From positions 1 to 14,812 of the forward strand of contig JAYVRA010000105.1 in assembly GCA_043776635.1 (NCBI GenBank): 14,812 bases of DNA. Direction: 5' to 3'. The notes below the pieces were generated by a model. It was given only the letters and a program-made list of their open reading frames with translations. It was not told the DNA's origin and did no database searches. This DNA comes from JANMEX01 sp043776635 (GTDB lineage Bacteria > Pseudomonadota > Alphaproteobacteria > Rhizobiales > Rhizobiaceae). Made by a program: the position numbers and the translations under genes. This document shows positions 1-6,442 of the stretch, piece after piece; within the stretch, counting starts at the first letter, position 1, and the number at the start of each line of letters is the position of its first letter.

Positions 1-94
1 CAGCGAAGCCAAACCCTTCACATGGCGCGCAAACCCAGACGAAATCATCGCTGCCAGAAATCGGGGGTTCCAAATGTTGGAATCAATCCACTAG
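1..94 (+). mobile_element. IS630-family transposase, C-terminal end (cut by window edge)
   Basis: Frame 2 from base 2 to the TAG at 92-94 encodes about 30 residues beginning SEAKPFTWRANPDEII and ending GFQMLESIH. The KPF-W-x-x-(D/N)PD-x-II pattern followed by (L/V)(D/E)SIH and a stop is the characteristic C-terminus of IS630-family (Tc1/mariner-like) DDE transposases. Such elements insert at TA dinucleotides. The TA at 92-93 forms the first two bases of the stop codon, and immediately after it the sequence becomes aquaporin coding sequence in another frame. The right end of the element is therefore probably at about 91. The catalytic domain lies outside the window, so whether the element is intact cannot be judged. 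The family call is from remembered family features. Confidence 0.75.
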
Positions 95-336
95 GTTCAA
101 CGGCCTCGACTGCACCAGCCGGCTTCGCGCCAATTGCCATCGGTTTTGGTCTCACACTGATCCATCTGGTGTCGATTCCAGTGAGCAATACATCCGTCAA
201 TCCAGCCCGTTCGCTGGCCGCAGCTGTGTTCGCGCAAAATGGAGCGATCAGCCAAGTTTGGTTATTCTGGCTCGCGCCACTTGCCGGTGCGGCACTCGGT
301 GCCGTCATCTGGAAGTCCTTGCTCGGCAAAGACTAA
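92..336 (+). pseudogene. aqpZ: Aquaporin Z, 3' remnant (5' part separated by IS630)
   Basis: From about base 95 the frame reading GSTASTAPAGFAPIAIG and ending KSLLGKD matches the last third of AqpZ, the glycerol-excluding water channel of the inner membrane. It includes the APAGFAPIAIG segment, the helix LTLIHLVSIPVSNTS, and the second half-helix NPA motif in TSVNPARS with the selectivity-filter arginine. About 80 residues of a protein that is usually about 230 are present. The first NPA motif and the first three to four membrane helices are missing. Upstream of base 92 the sequence is IS630 transposase end in another frame, so a start near base 22 would give an artificial chimera. The rest of aqpZ may lie beyond the insertion sequence, outside the window. 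The stop is 5 bp from the stop of the convergent oxyR. Confidence 0.8.
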
Positions 337-341
337 TCCGT

Positions 342-1229
342 TTAAAATTGCACTTGGTGGATCAATTCGCCGAGTGCTTTTATATCACGTTTCATCGTTG
401 ATGACTTTCGCCACAAAAGCCCGATTGTCCGGCTTGGCTCCGGCTCACTGAAACGTACAATACGCATCGCGTTGCGGGTTGCCTCCACTTCAACAGCCAT
501 TTCCGGAATGAGCGTCATGCCCATGCCGTTGCTCACCATTTGCAGCAATGTCGAAAGGCTGGTTGCGCCAAAATTCGCACGCTGGCGCGAGGCTGGCAAC
601 TGGCAAACTTCCAGCGCTTGTTCGCGCAAGCAGTGGCCTTCCTCCAAAAGCAGCAGCCGTTCCGGCGCAAATCCCTCTTGCTCAATCGGCCCCGCCAGCA
701 CATCGCGATCATTATCCGCGACCGCCACAAGAAAGCGGTCAACGAACAATATCACATGTTCAAAATTAGCGTTGGCAATCGGCAGCGCGGCTATAATCGT
801 ATCAATGCGCCCGAACAACAGCTCATCTATCAGCGAAGCCGTGACCGCCTCGCGCAGTTCAATCTCAAGTTCCGGATAGTGCTGCCGGATAAGCGGGAGC
901 AGTTTGGGAATGATATACGGCGCAACCGTTGGAATAATCCCCAGCGATATCTTGCCGGATAGCGGCTCGCCAAATGTAACATGTTCATCTTCAATCGCCT
1001 TGACTTGCGCCAAAATCGCCCTGATTTTCGGCAGCAGGGATTGCCCCGCCTCAGTTAAGCGCAACGCAGAATTTCCGCGTTCAACCAGTTGCATACCCAG
1101 CGTTTTTTCAAGTTCCGCAATCTGCGTGGAAAGCGCGGGTTGTGAGATGTGCACAAGACTTGCCGCCCTGCCAAAATGCATCGTGTTTGCCAAGGCGTCG
1201 AAATAGCGCATATGCCGGAGCGTCATCAT
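342..1229 (-). CDS. oxyR: OxyR, peroxide-sensing LysR-type regulator
   Basis: This is a LysR-family transcription factor of 295 residues. The N-terminal winged helix-turn-helix covers about residues 5-60 (FGRAASLVHISQPALSTQI), followed by a substrate-binding-like regulatory domain. In the segment EEGHCLREQALEVC the two cysteines are nine residues apart (200 and 209 from the first ATG, 199 and 208 from the second). This matches the E. coli OxyR peroxide-oxidised pair C199/C208 and their sequence context (GHCLR), and the following GATSL..LLQMVSNGMGMTLIPE also fits OxyR. Hydrogen peroxide would form a disulfide and switch DNA binding and activation. Two adjacent ATG codons (1227-1229 and 1224-1226) are possible starts; the second gives numbering identical to E. 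coli. The gene is divergent from katG, its expected target. Confidence 0.93.
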   Translation of the reverse strand: MMTLRHMRYFDALANTMHFGRAASLVHISQPALSTQIAELEKTLGMQLVERGNSALRLTEAGQSLLPKIRAILAQVKAIEDEHVTFGEPLSGKISLGIIPTVAPYIIPKLLPLIRQHYPELEIELREAVTASLIDELLFGRIDTIIAALPIANANFEHVILFVDRFLVAVADNDRDVLAGPIEQEGFAPERLLLLEEGHCLREQALEVCQLPASRQRANFGATSLSTLLQMVSNGMGMTLIPEMAVEVEATRNAMRIVRFSEPEPSRTIGLLWRKSSTMKRDIKALGELIHQVQF

Positions 1230-1230
1230 A

Positions 1231-1283
1231 GCGATAAGAGTTTCCTATTGCATTATCTATAAATTAAGATTGGAAACTATCGC
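1231..1283. promoter_or_regulatory. oxyR-katG divergent control region, candidate OxyR site
   Basis: The 102-bp gap between the divergent starts contains an interrupted inverted repeat. GCGATAAGAGTTTCC at 1231-1245 is mirrored by GGAAACTATCGC at 1272-1283; the arms match except for a 3-base insertion in the left arm. The left arm overlaps ATAA-N7-CTAT (1234-1248), which is close to the OxyR half-operator ATAG-N7-CTAT. CTAT recurs at 1257-1260 and 1277-1280. A-T-rich sequence lies between the arms. OxyR autoregulation and activation of katG from a shared intergenic site is established for related pairs. That this particular repeat is the site is inference, and I could not identify clear -35/-10 boxes. 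Confidence 0.5.
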
Positions 1284-1331
1284 AACTTCGGTGCATTACC
1301 AAACAGATTTACTTGAACGAGGAGAATTATC

Positions 1332-3521
1332 ATGGACGCGAAGACCAACAGCGGCGCAGGCAAATGCCCTGTTATGCATGGTGTAAGCCCGAATGCCATC
1401 AACCAAGTGCGGTCTAATCGTGACTGGTGGCCAAACCAGCTGAACTTGAAAATTCTCCACCAGCATTCCGCGCTTTCCAACCCGATGGGCGCGTTTAACT
1501 ATTCTGAAGCCTTCAAAAAGCTCGACCTTGCCGCACTTAAAGCCGACCTGTACGCGCTCATGACCGATAGCCAGGATTGGTGGCCGGCGGACTATGGTCA
1601 CTACGGTCCGTTTTTTATCCGCATGGCGTGGCATTCCGCCGGCACCTACCGCACCGGCGATGGTCGTGGCGGCGCGGGAAATGGTACGCAGCGCTTTGCG
1701 CCGCTCAACTCGTGGCCGGATAACGTCAGCTTGGACAAAGCGCGCCGCTTGCTATGGCCGGTAAAGCAGAAATACGGCAACGCCATTTCATGGGCCGATT
1801 TGATGATTTTGGCGGGCAATTGCGCCATTGAATCCATGGGCCTGCCCACATTCGGGTTTGGCGGCGGACGCTCAGACGTGTGGGAGCCGGAAGAAGACAT
1901 CTACTGGGGCGCGGAAGACACTTGGCTTGGCGATAAGCGCTACACCGGCGAGCGCGAGTTGGAACATCCACTCGCAGCCGTGCAAATGGGCCTGATTTAC
2001 GTTAACCCCGAAGGCCCGAACGGCAACCCCGACCCGCTGGCTTCCGCCCGCGACATCCGCGAAACTTTTGCCCGCATGGCAATGAACGATGAAGAAACCG
2101 TTGCGCTCACCGCTGGCGGCCATACATTCGGCAAAACCCACGGCGCTGGCGATCCCGCACTCGTCGGCAGGGAGCCGGAAGCAGGTCCAATCGAAGATCA
2201 AGGCCTTGGCTGGATGAACAGCTACGGCACCGGCAACGGTGCTCACACAACGTCATCCGGTCTCGAAGGCGCATGGACCTCAAACCCGATTGCATGGGAC
2301 AACGGCTATTTCGATATGCTGCTTGGCCACGATTGGGAGTTGACCAAAAGTCCATCCGGTGCGCAGCAATGGACGCCAAAAAACATTGCCGAAAAGGACT
2401 TGGCCCCTGATGCCCACATTCCTGGCCTGCGTCACGCACCTATGATGTCGACCGCCGATATGGCCATGAAAGCCGACCCCGTTTATTTTGAAATCTCCAA
2501 GCGCTTCCATGCCAATCCGGACCAGCTCGCCGATGCGTTCACCCGCGCATGGTTCAAGCTGACCCACCGCGATATGGGCCCGAAAGTGCGTTATTTGGGC
2601 TCAGAAGTGCCGACGGAAGATTTGATCTGGCAAGACCCAATTCCAGTTTTGGACCATGCTTTGATTGACGCCAATGACATCGCAGCCTTGAAGACGAAAA
2701 TCTTAAACTCCGGCCTGACAATTTCGGAATTAGTCTCTACCGCCTGGGCGTCGGCCTCCACCTTCCGTGGTTCCGATAAGCGCGGTGGCGCAAACGGCGC
2801 GCGCATTCGCTTGGCCCCGCAAAAGGACTGGGACGTCAATCAACCGGCGCAGCTCGGCAAAGTGCTGGCCGCACTGGAAAACATCCAAAAATCATTCGGC
2901 AAGAAAGTCTCGGTGGCTGATTTGATCGTGCTCGGTGGTTCCGCCGCCGTCGAGCAGGCGGCGAAAGCCGCTGGTCATGCTGTAACCGTGCCGTTCACCC
3001 CTGGCCGCATGGATGCAAGCCAAGAACAAACAGATGTAGAAAGCTTCGAATATCTCGAGCCAGTCGCCGATGGTTTCCGCAACTATCAGCCTAAGACCTA
3101 CAGCGTTTCATCAGAGGAACTGCTGGTGGACAAAGCGCAACTCCTGACGCTGACCGCGCCGGAATTGACGGTACTCGTCGGCGGACTTCGTGTTCTAGGT
3201 GCCAATAGCGGCGGCGCGGCGCATGGTGTCTTTACCAAGCGCCCGCAAACACTCACTAACGATTTCTTCGTGAACCTGCTGGACATGCGCACCGTGTGGA
3301 AATCAGCGGCGGATAACGACGGCGTGTTCGAGGGCCGTGACCGGACGTCCGGAGACTTGAAATGGACCGGCACCCGCGTCGATCTCGTTTTCGGCTCCAA
3401 CTCGCAGCTTCGTGCGCTGGCGGAAGTCTACGCACAGAGTGACGCATCGAAAAAGTTCATTGGCGACTTCGTGGCCGCATGGACCAAGGTGATGAACACA
3501 GATCGCTTTGATTTGGCGTGA
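1332..3521 (+). CDS. katG: Catalase-peroxidase KatG
   Basis: This bifunctional heme enzyme decomposes hydrogen peroxide (catalase) and oxidises donors (peroxidase). The 729 residues are full length for the family. The distal heme pocket R97-W100-H101 is in RMAWHSAGTYR. The residues of the Met-Tyr-Trp crosslink needed for catalase activity are W100, Y223 (GLIYVNPEGP) and M249 (ARMAMND). The proximal ligand H264 is in GGHTFGKTHGAG, and W315 lies in GAWTSNP. The C-terminal half (from about residue 430) is the usual degenerate duplicated peroxidase domain. A strong ribosome binding site, GAGGAG at 1319-1324, sits 7 bases before the ATG and fixes the start. The gene is divergent from oxyR and followed by a terminator, so it is probably monocistronic. 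It is expected to be cytoplasmic and peroxide-induced via OxyR. Confidence 0.97.
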   Translation: MDAKTNSGAGKCPVMHGVSPNAINQVRSNRDWWPNQLNLKILHQHSALSNPMGAFNYSEAFKKLDLAALKADLYALMTDSQDWWPADYGHYGPFFIRMAWHSAGTYRTGDGRGGAGNGTQRFAPLNSWPDNVSLDKARRLLWPVKQKYGNAISWADLMILAGNCAIESMGLPTFGFGGGRSDVWEPEEDIYWGAEDTWLGDKRYTGERELEHPLAAVQMGLIYVNPEGPNGNPDPLASARDIRETFARMAMNDEETVALTAGGHTFGKTHGAGDPALVGREPEAGPIEDQGLGWMNSYGTGNGAHTTSSGLEGAWTSNPIAWDNGYFDMLLGHDWELTKSPSGAQQWTPKNIAEKDLAPDAHIPGLRHAPMMSTADMAMKADPVYFEISKRFHANPDQLADAFTRAWFKLTHRDMGPKVRYLGSEVPTEDLIWQDPIPVLDHALIDANDIAALKTKILNSGLTISELVSTAWASASTFRGSDKRGGANGARIRLAPQKDWDVNQPAQLGKVLAALENIQKSFGKKVSVADLIVLGGSAAVEQAAKAAGHAVTVPFTPGRMDASQEQTDVESFEYLEPVADGFRNYQPKTYSVSSEELLVDKAQLLTLTAPELTVLVGGLRVLGANSGGAAHGVFTKRPQTLTNDFFVNLLDMRTVWKSAADNDGVFEGRDRTSGDLKWTGTRVDLVFGSNSQLRALAEVYAQSDASKKFIGDFVAAWTKVMNTDRFDLA

Positions 3522-3552
3522 TATCTATTGGTGCTTTGAATAAATCCTGTAC

Positions 3553-3582
3553 CCGGCGTAGCAATGCGCCGGTTTTTCTTTT
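3553..3582 (+). terminator. Rho-independent terminator of katG
   Basis: A perfect 6-bp GC stem CCGGCG/CGCCGG (3553-3558 with 3567-3572) with an 8-base loop is followed by TTTTTCTTTT (3573-3582). It starts 32 bp after the katG stop codon. Confidence 0.85.
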
Positions 3583-3592
3583 AAATCCCGAT

Positions 3593-3616
3593 TATTTGAC
3601 CCGCTATTTGACCCGC
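3593..3616. repeat. Tandem duplication of a 12-bp unit
   Basis: TATTTGACCCGC occurs twice head to tail (3593-3604 and 3605-3616), followed by the partial unit TAT. It lies in the non-coding stretch between the katG terminator and the mobile repeat. It is likely a slippage product; no function is apparent. Confidence 0.7.
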
Positions 3617-3659
3617 TATGGATCATCCCGCTAAATGAATGTTAAATTCTTCGCAGCCT

Positions 3660-3982
3660 GAGGTTTGGACCTGTTAATTTTGACGAAATGGCCGGGGTGA
3701 TTTTTGATCAGTGCCAAAAGCGAAGGCACAAGTACGAAGACGCCGGAAATGCCGGCATTTTGCTATCGGTGGCGAGCCTTTGCAAGTTCAAGCCTTTGCG
3801 ACTTCAAGCCTTTGCGACAACGCAATCGCCGGAAAACGCCCGATCTTGGCACCAACAGGCAACTGACTTCACTCTGCGGCGTCAAACCGCTAGAACGGGC
3901 CCTAAGCCCGTCCGGCACTGTTTTCCTTGCATAGTTTCGCCATTCGCCAGCCATTTTATCAAAATTAACAGGTTCAGACCCT
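3660..3982 (+). repeat. MITE-like interspersed repeat, copy 1 (323 bp)
   Basis: Both ends carry an imperfect 31-bp terminal inverted repeat: 3660-3690 against the reverse complement of 3952-3982, about 25 of 31 identical, with a shared core CCTGTTAATTTTGA. The same element recurs in reverse orientation at 10251-10530. Blocks shared with that copy include a perfectly identical 31-bp block at 3857-3887 and a GC hairpin around 3896-3912 (ACGGGC/GCCCGT). No transposase is encoded. Short frames are open on both strands, and neither resembles a known protein. Size, terminal repeats and lack of coding capacity fit a non-autonomous transposable element, but I cannot assign it to an IS family. It fills most of the 480-bp gap between katG and the Rrf2 gene and ends 21 bp before that gene's start. 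Confidence 0.8.
3775..3822 (+). repeat. Three tandem 16-bp units inside repeat copy 1
   Basis: Three consecutive 16-base units each begin AGCCTTTGC: 3775-3790 (AGCCTTTGCAAGTTCA), 3791-3806 (AGCCTTTGCGACTTCA) and 3807-3822 (AGCCTTTGCGACAACG). Copy 2 has only one related unit (on the other strand, ACTTTTGCGACAACGC). The array is therefore a copy-specific expansion and accounts for most of the 43-bp length difference between the copies. Confidence 0.85.
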
Positions 3983-4003
3983 AACTAATAAAGTGAGCGT
4001 AAC

Positions 4004-4447
4004 TTGATTTCACAACGGGCAAAATATGCAATGCGGGCGCTGGTCATGCTGGCCAAGATCGCACCCCGTCAATCCCTGTCTATCACTGAAATTTCTATCG
4101 AACAGAAAATTCCCAAAAAGTTTCTTGAACAAATATTACTTGAACTGAAGCGCCATGGCCTTGTCGATAGTCGTCGTGGTAAGGGCGGCGGGTATTTGAT
4201 GCGGCGCGCGCCGGAAGATGTAACCTATGGCGAAGTGTTGCGACTGGTTGACGGGCCGCTCGCTCTGCTGCCGTGTTTAAGTAAGATTGCCTATAAAAAA
4301 TGCGGGGACTGCGGCGATGAAGCGAGTTGTGAAGTGAGGCGGGTGTTTGCAGACGTTGCACTGGCAACACGAGCCGTCCTGGATAGCGCAACGCTTCAAA
4401 GCTCAATTAAGAATGACAATCCCGTATCTTCAGTTAATTTGGAATGA
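4004..4447 (+). CDS. Rrf2-family regulator, probably of the sulfate-uptake operon
   Basis: The product is a 147-residue Rrf2-family DNA-binding protein (the IscR, CymR and NsrR family). The start MISQRAKYAMRALVMLA is canonical for the family and requires a TTG start codon at 4004. The winged helix (about residues 25-70) includes IPKKFLEQILLELKRHGLV and the wing RRGKGGGYL. A cysteine cluster follows: C91, C100, C103 and C109. Family members use three such cysteines to hold a 2Fe-2S or 4Fe-4S cluster, so redox, Fe-S or cysteine sensing is plausible, though CymR-type members work without a cluster. The gene lies 94 bp upstream of, and codirectional with, sbp-cysTWA, which suggests control of sulfur uptake; that is inference from position. 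The ribosome binding site is weak, and a mobile repeat ends 21 bp upstream. Confidence 0.85.
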   Translation: MISQRAKYAMRALVMLAKIAPRQSLSITEISIEQKIPKKFLEQILLELKRHGLVDSRRGKGGGYLMRRAPEDVTYGEVLRLVDGPLALLPCLSKIAYKKCGDCGDEASCEVRRVFADVALATRAVLDSATLQSSIKNDNPVSSVNLE

Positions 4448-4493
4448 ATTTCCTAAATCATGGCAAAAATCGGGCAATGGGAGTTTTCTTTAT

Positions 4494-4512
4494 CACTATC
4501 AATTAAGTAGTG
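4494..4512. promoter_or_regulatory. Candidate operator upstream of sbp
   Basis: Inverted half-sites CACTA (4494-4498) and TAGTG (4508-4512) are separated by 9 A/T-rich bases, in the short gap between the Rrf2 gene and sbp. Symmetry and position suit a dimeric regulator such as the adjacent Rrf2 protein. The repeat is short and could occur by chance. A TTGACA hexamer begins at 4514, but no good -10 follows at the right distance before the start codon. Confidence 0.3.
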
Positions 4513-4531
4513 TTTGACATGTTCAACACAT

Positions 4532-4536
4532 GGAGG
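4532..4536 (+). promoter_or_regulatory. Ribosome binding site fixing the sbp start
   Basis: GGAGG lies 5 bases before the ATG at 4542. It overlaps the earlier in-frame ATG at 4530, so that ATG cannot use it. The downstream ATG also gives a textbook signal peptide, so 4542 is preferred. Confidence 0.8.
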
Positions 4537-4541
4537 CTGAT

Positions 4542-5570
4542 ATGAATAGACGAATTTCTTCATTCCTGCTCGCAGGTACAATTATTGCATCAATGATTTT
4601 GCCAACAATGTCTCCAGCGTTTGCAGATGCGACAATCTTAAACGTTTCCTATGATCCAACCCGCGAACTCTACAAGGATTTCAACGAGGCCTTTGCGGCC
4701 AAGTGGCTGAAAGATACCGGCGGTAAGGTAACAATCCAAGCCTCGCACGGCGGCTCCGGCAAGCAAGCACGCGCAGTTATTGATGGTCTGGAAGCTGATG
4801 TTGTAACACTCGCGCTTGAAAGTGATATCAACACTATCGCCGCAAAGTCCGGCAAAATAGCCAAAGACTGGCGCTCAAAACTGCCAAACAATTCATCACC
4901 CTATACGTCAACGATCGTATTTCTCGTGCGTAAGGGCAACCCGAAAGCTATCACCAACTGGGGCGACCTGGTGAAAGACGGCGTTGAAGTCATCACTCCA
5001 AATCCGAAAACCTCAGGCGGCGCGCGCTGGAACTATCTTGCCGCATGGGCATGGGCGAATAGTGAGTATAGCGGCGATGAAGCCAAGATTAAGGACTATA
5101 TCGGCCAACTCTATAAGCATGTGCCCGTGTTAGACACCGGCGCGCGCGGCTCAACAACAACGTTTGCCCAGCGCGAAATCGGAGATGTGCTTTTGGCCTG
5201 GGAAAACGAAGCCTATCTGGCGCAAGATGAATTTGGCGTGGATAATTTTGATATTGTTGTGCCACCGCAATCAATTCTCGCCGAGCCGCCGGTTGCTGTT
5301 GTTGATGAAAATGTGGATGCTCATGGCACACGCAAAGTATCGGAAGCTTATCTCAACTATCTCTATTCTGAGGAAGGCCAAAAGCTGATCCTTAAACATC
5401 ACTATCGCCCGTCAAAGCCGGAATTGGTCGATCAAGCAGAGCTTGCAAAGCTGCCAAAATTGAAGCTCATCTCTATTGATGATCCAATTTTCGGGGGATG
5501 GGCGAAGGCGCAGCCTTACCATTTCGATGATGGCGGTGTATTCGACCAAATATACATGCCCGCGAAATAA
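4542..5570 (+). CDS. sbp: Periplasmic sulfate-binding protein
   Basis: This is the solute receptor of the sulfate/thiosulfate ABC importer. The 342-residue precursor has a signal peptide: basic MNRR, a hydrophobic stretch of about 15 residues, then a probable cleavage after SPAFA (residue 28). Family signatures are the VSYDPTRELY start of the mature protein, SHGGSGKQARAV (about 68-79), NPKTSGGARWNYLAAW (about 154-169) and DTGARGSTTTFAQ. The glycine- and serine-rich loops supply the backbone and side-chain hydrogen bonds that hold the sulfate dianion. It resembles Sbp more than CysP, but substrate preference between sulfate and thiosulfate cannot be settled by eye. It is the first gene of the transporter set; cysT starts 11 bp after its stop. 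Confidence 0.93.
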   Translation: MNRRISSFLLAGTIIASMILPTMSPAFADATILNVSYDPTRELYKDFNEAFAAKWLKDTGGKVTIQASHGGSGKQARAVIDGLEADVVTLALESDINTIAAKSGKIAKDWRSKLPNNSSPYTSTIVFLVRKGNPKAITNWGDLVKDGVEVITPNPKTSGGARWNYLAAWAWANSEYSGDEAKIKDYIGQLYKHVPVLDTGARGSTTTFAQREIGDVLLAWENEAYLAQDEFGVDNFDIVVPPQSILAEPPVAVVDENVDAHGTRKVSEAYLNYLYSEEGQKLILKHHYRPSKPELVDQAELAKLPKLKLISIDDPIFGGWAKAQPYHFDDGGVFDQIYMPAK

Positions 5571-5581
5571 AAGGCTAACGC

Positions 5582-6442
5582 ATGACGAAACTCTTCGCAC
5601 CCGCGAAGTCAAATTGGAAAAAGCCAAGCGTTCTACCCGGATTCGGGCTGACGCTTGGCTACACACTTATCTATTTGACACTTGTTATCTTGATTCCACT
5701 GGCAGCGATGGTTTTGAAAGCCGCTACGCCGGGCATTGCCCCTTTTATGAAAATCTTGACTGATGAGCGTGTAATCCACGCGCTTTTGGTTAGTTTTGGT
5801 ACGGCGCTGGTTGCCGCGCTCATCAATGTCGTGTTCGGCGTCATCATTGCTTGGGTGTTGGTGCGCTATAAATTCCCCGGCCGAGGCATCATTGATGCCA
5901 TCGTGGATCTGCCATTTGCGTTGCCAACCGCCGTTGCCGGTATTGCGCTCACTGCGCTTTATGCGCCCAATGGCTGGATTGGTCATTTTCTGAAACCTTT
6001 GGGCATCAAAGTCGCATTTACTGACATTGGCATTGTCATTGCACTCATATTCGTCGGTCTTCCGTTCATTGTGCGCACTGTACAGCCCATCATGGAAGAA
6101 ATTGACCACGAGGTCGAAGAAGCCTCCGCCACGCTCGGCGCAACCCGCTGGCAAACCATCTCGCAAGTTCTGCTACCGGGTCTCGCTCCCGCCATTTTGA
6201 CCGGCTTTGCGTTGGCGTTTGCGCGCGGCGTTGGTGAGTATGGCTCCGTCATTTTCATTGCCGGTAACATACCCTATGTCACCGAGATTGCGCCGCTTCT
6301 CATCGTCATCAAGCTCGAAGAGTTTGATTATGCCGGCGCCACCGCCATCGCCACCATCATGCTGTTGATCTCATTTACGATTCTGCTCATCATCAATCTT
6401 ATCCAATCTTGGAGCAGAAGGAGGTACGGTTATGGCGCGTGA
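5582..6442 (+). CDS. cysT: Sulfate ABC transporter permease CysT (CysU)
   Basis: This is one of the two inner-membrane permease subunits that form the channel of the CysTWA complex. Its 286 residues hold about six hydrophobic membrane segments, the first at about 20-42 (LTLGYTLIYLTLVILIPLAAMV). The cytoplasmic EAA coupling loop reads EEASATLGATRWQTISQVLLP and is followed by FALAFARGVGEYGSV, typical of sulfate and molybdate permeases; it docks onto CysA. A modest AAGG lies about 8 bases before the ATG. The 3' end overlaps the start of cysW by 11 bp, which points to translational coupling. Confidence 0.93.
   Translation: MTKLFAPAKSNWKKPSVLPGFGLTLGYTLIYLTLVILIPLAAMVLKAATPGIAPFMKILTDERVIHALLVSFGTALVAALINVVFGVIIAWVLVRYKFPGRGIIDAIVDLPFALPTAVAGIALTALYAPNGWIGHFLKPLGIKVAFTDIGIVIALIFVGLPFIVRTVQPIMEEIDHEVEEASATLGATRWQTISQVLLPGLAPAILTGFALAFARGVGEYGSVIFIAGNIPYVTEIAPLLIVIKLEEFDYAGATAIATIMLLISFTILLIINLIQSWSRRRYGYGA

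Noticed and set aside
22..336. A single 104-residue protein starting at base 22
   Set aside because: The first 25 or so residues are IS630 transposase DNA read in the wrong frame; only the part from about base 95 is aquaporin.
3688..3984. Open frames inside repeat copy 1 on both strands (and matching ones in copy 2)
   Set aside because: Both strands are open, the N-terminal halves differ by frameshift between copies, there is no recognisable domain, and they overlap terminal inverted repeats. They are more likely incidental to the element than genes.
4530..4541. Upstream ATG as the start of sbp
   Set aside because: The good GGAGG ribosome binding site overlaps this ATG and serves the ATG at 4542, which also gives a cleaner signal peptide.
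4514..4542. TTGACA plus CTGATA at 17-bp spacing as the sbp promoter
   Set aside because: The -10 would overlap the start codon and the ribosome binding site, so transcription would start inside the gene.
5633..6166. Long antisense frame opposite cysT
   Set aside because: It is a shadow of the real permease gene, of low complexity, with no recognisable motif.
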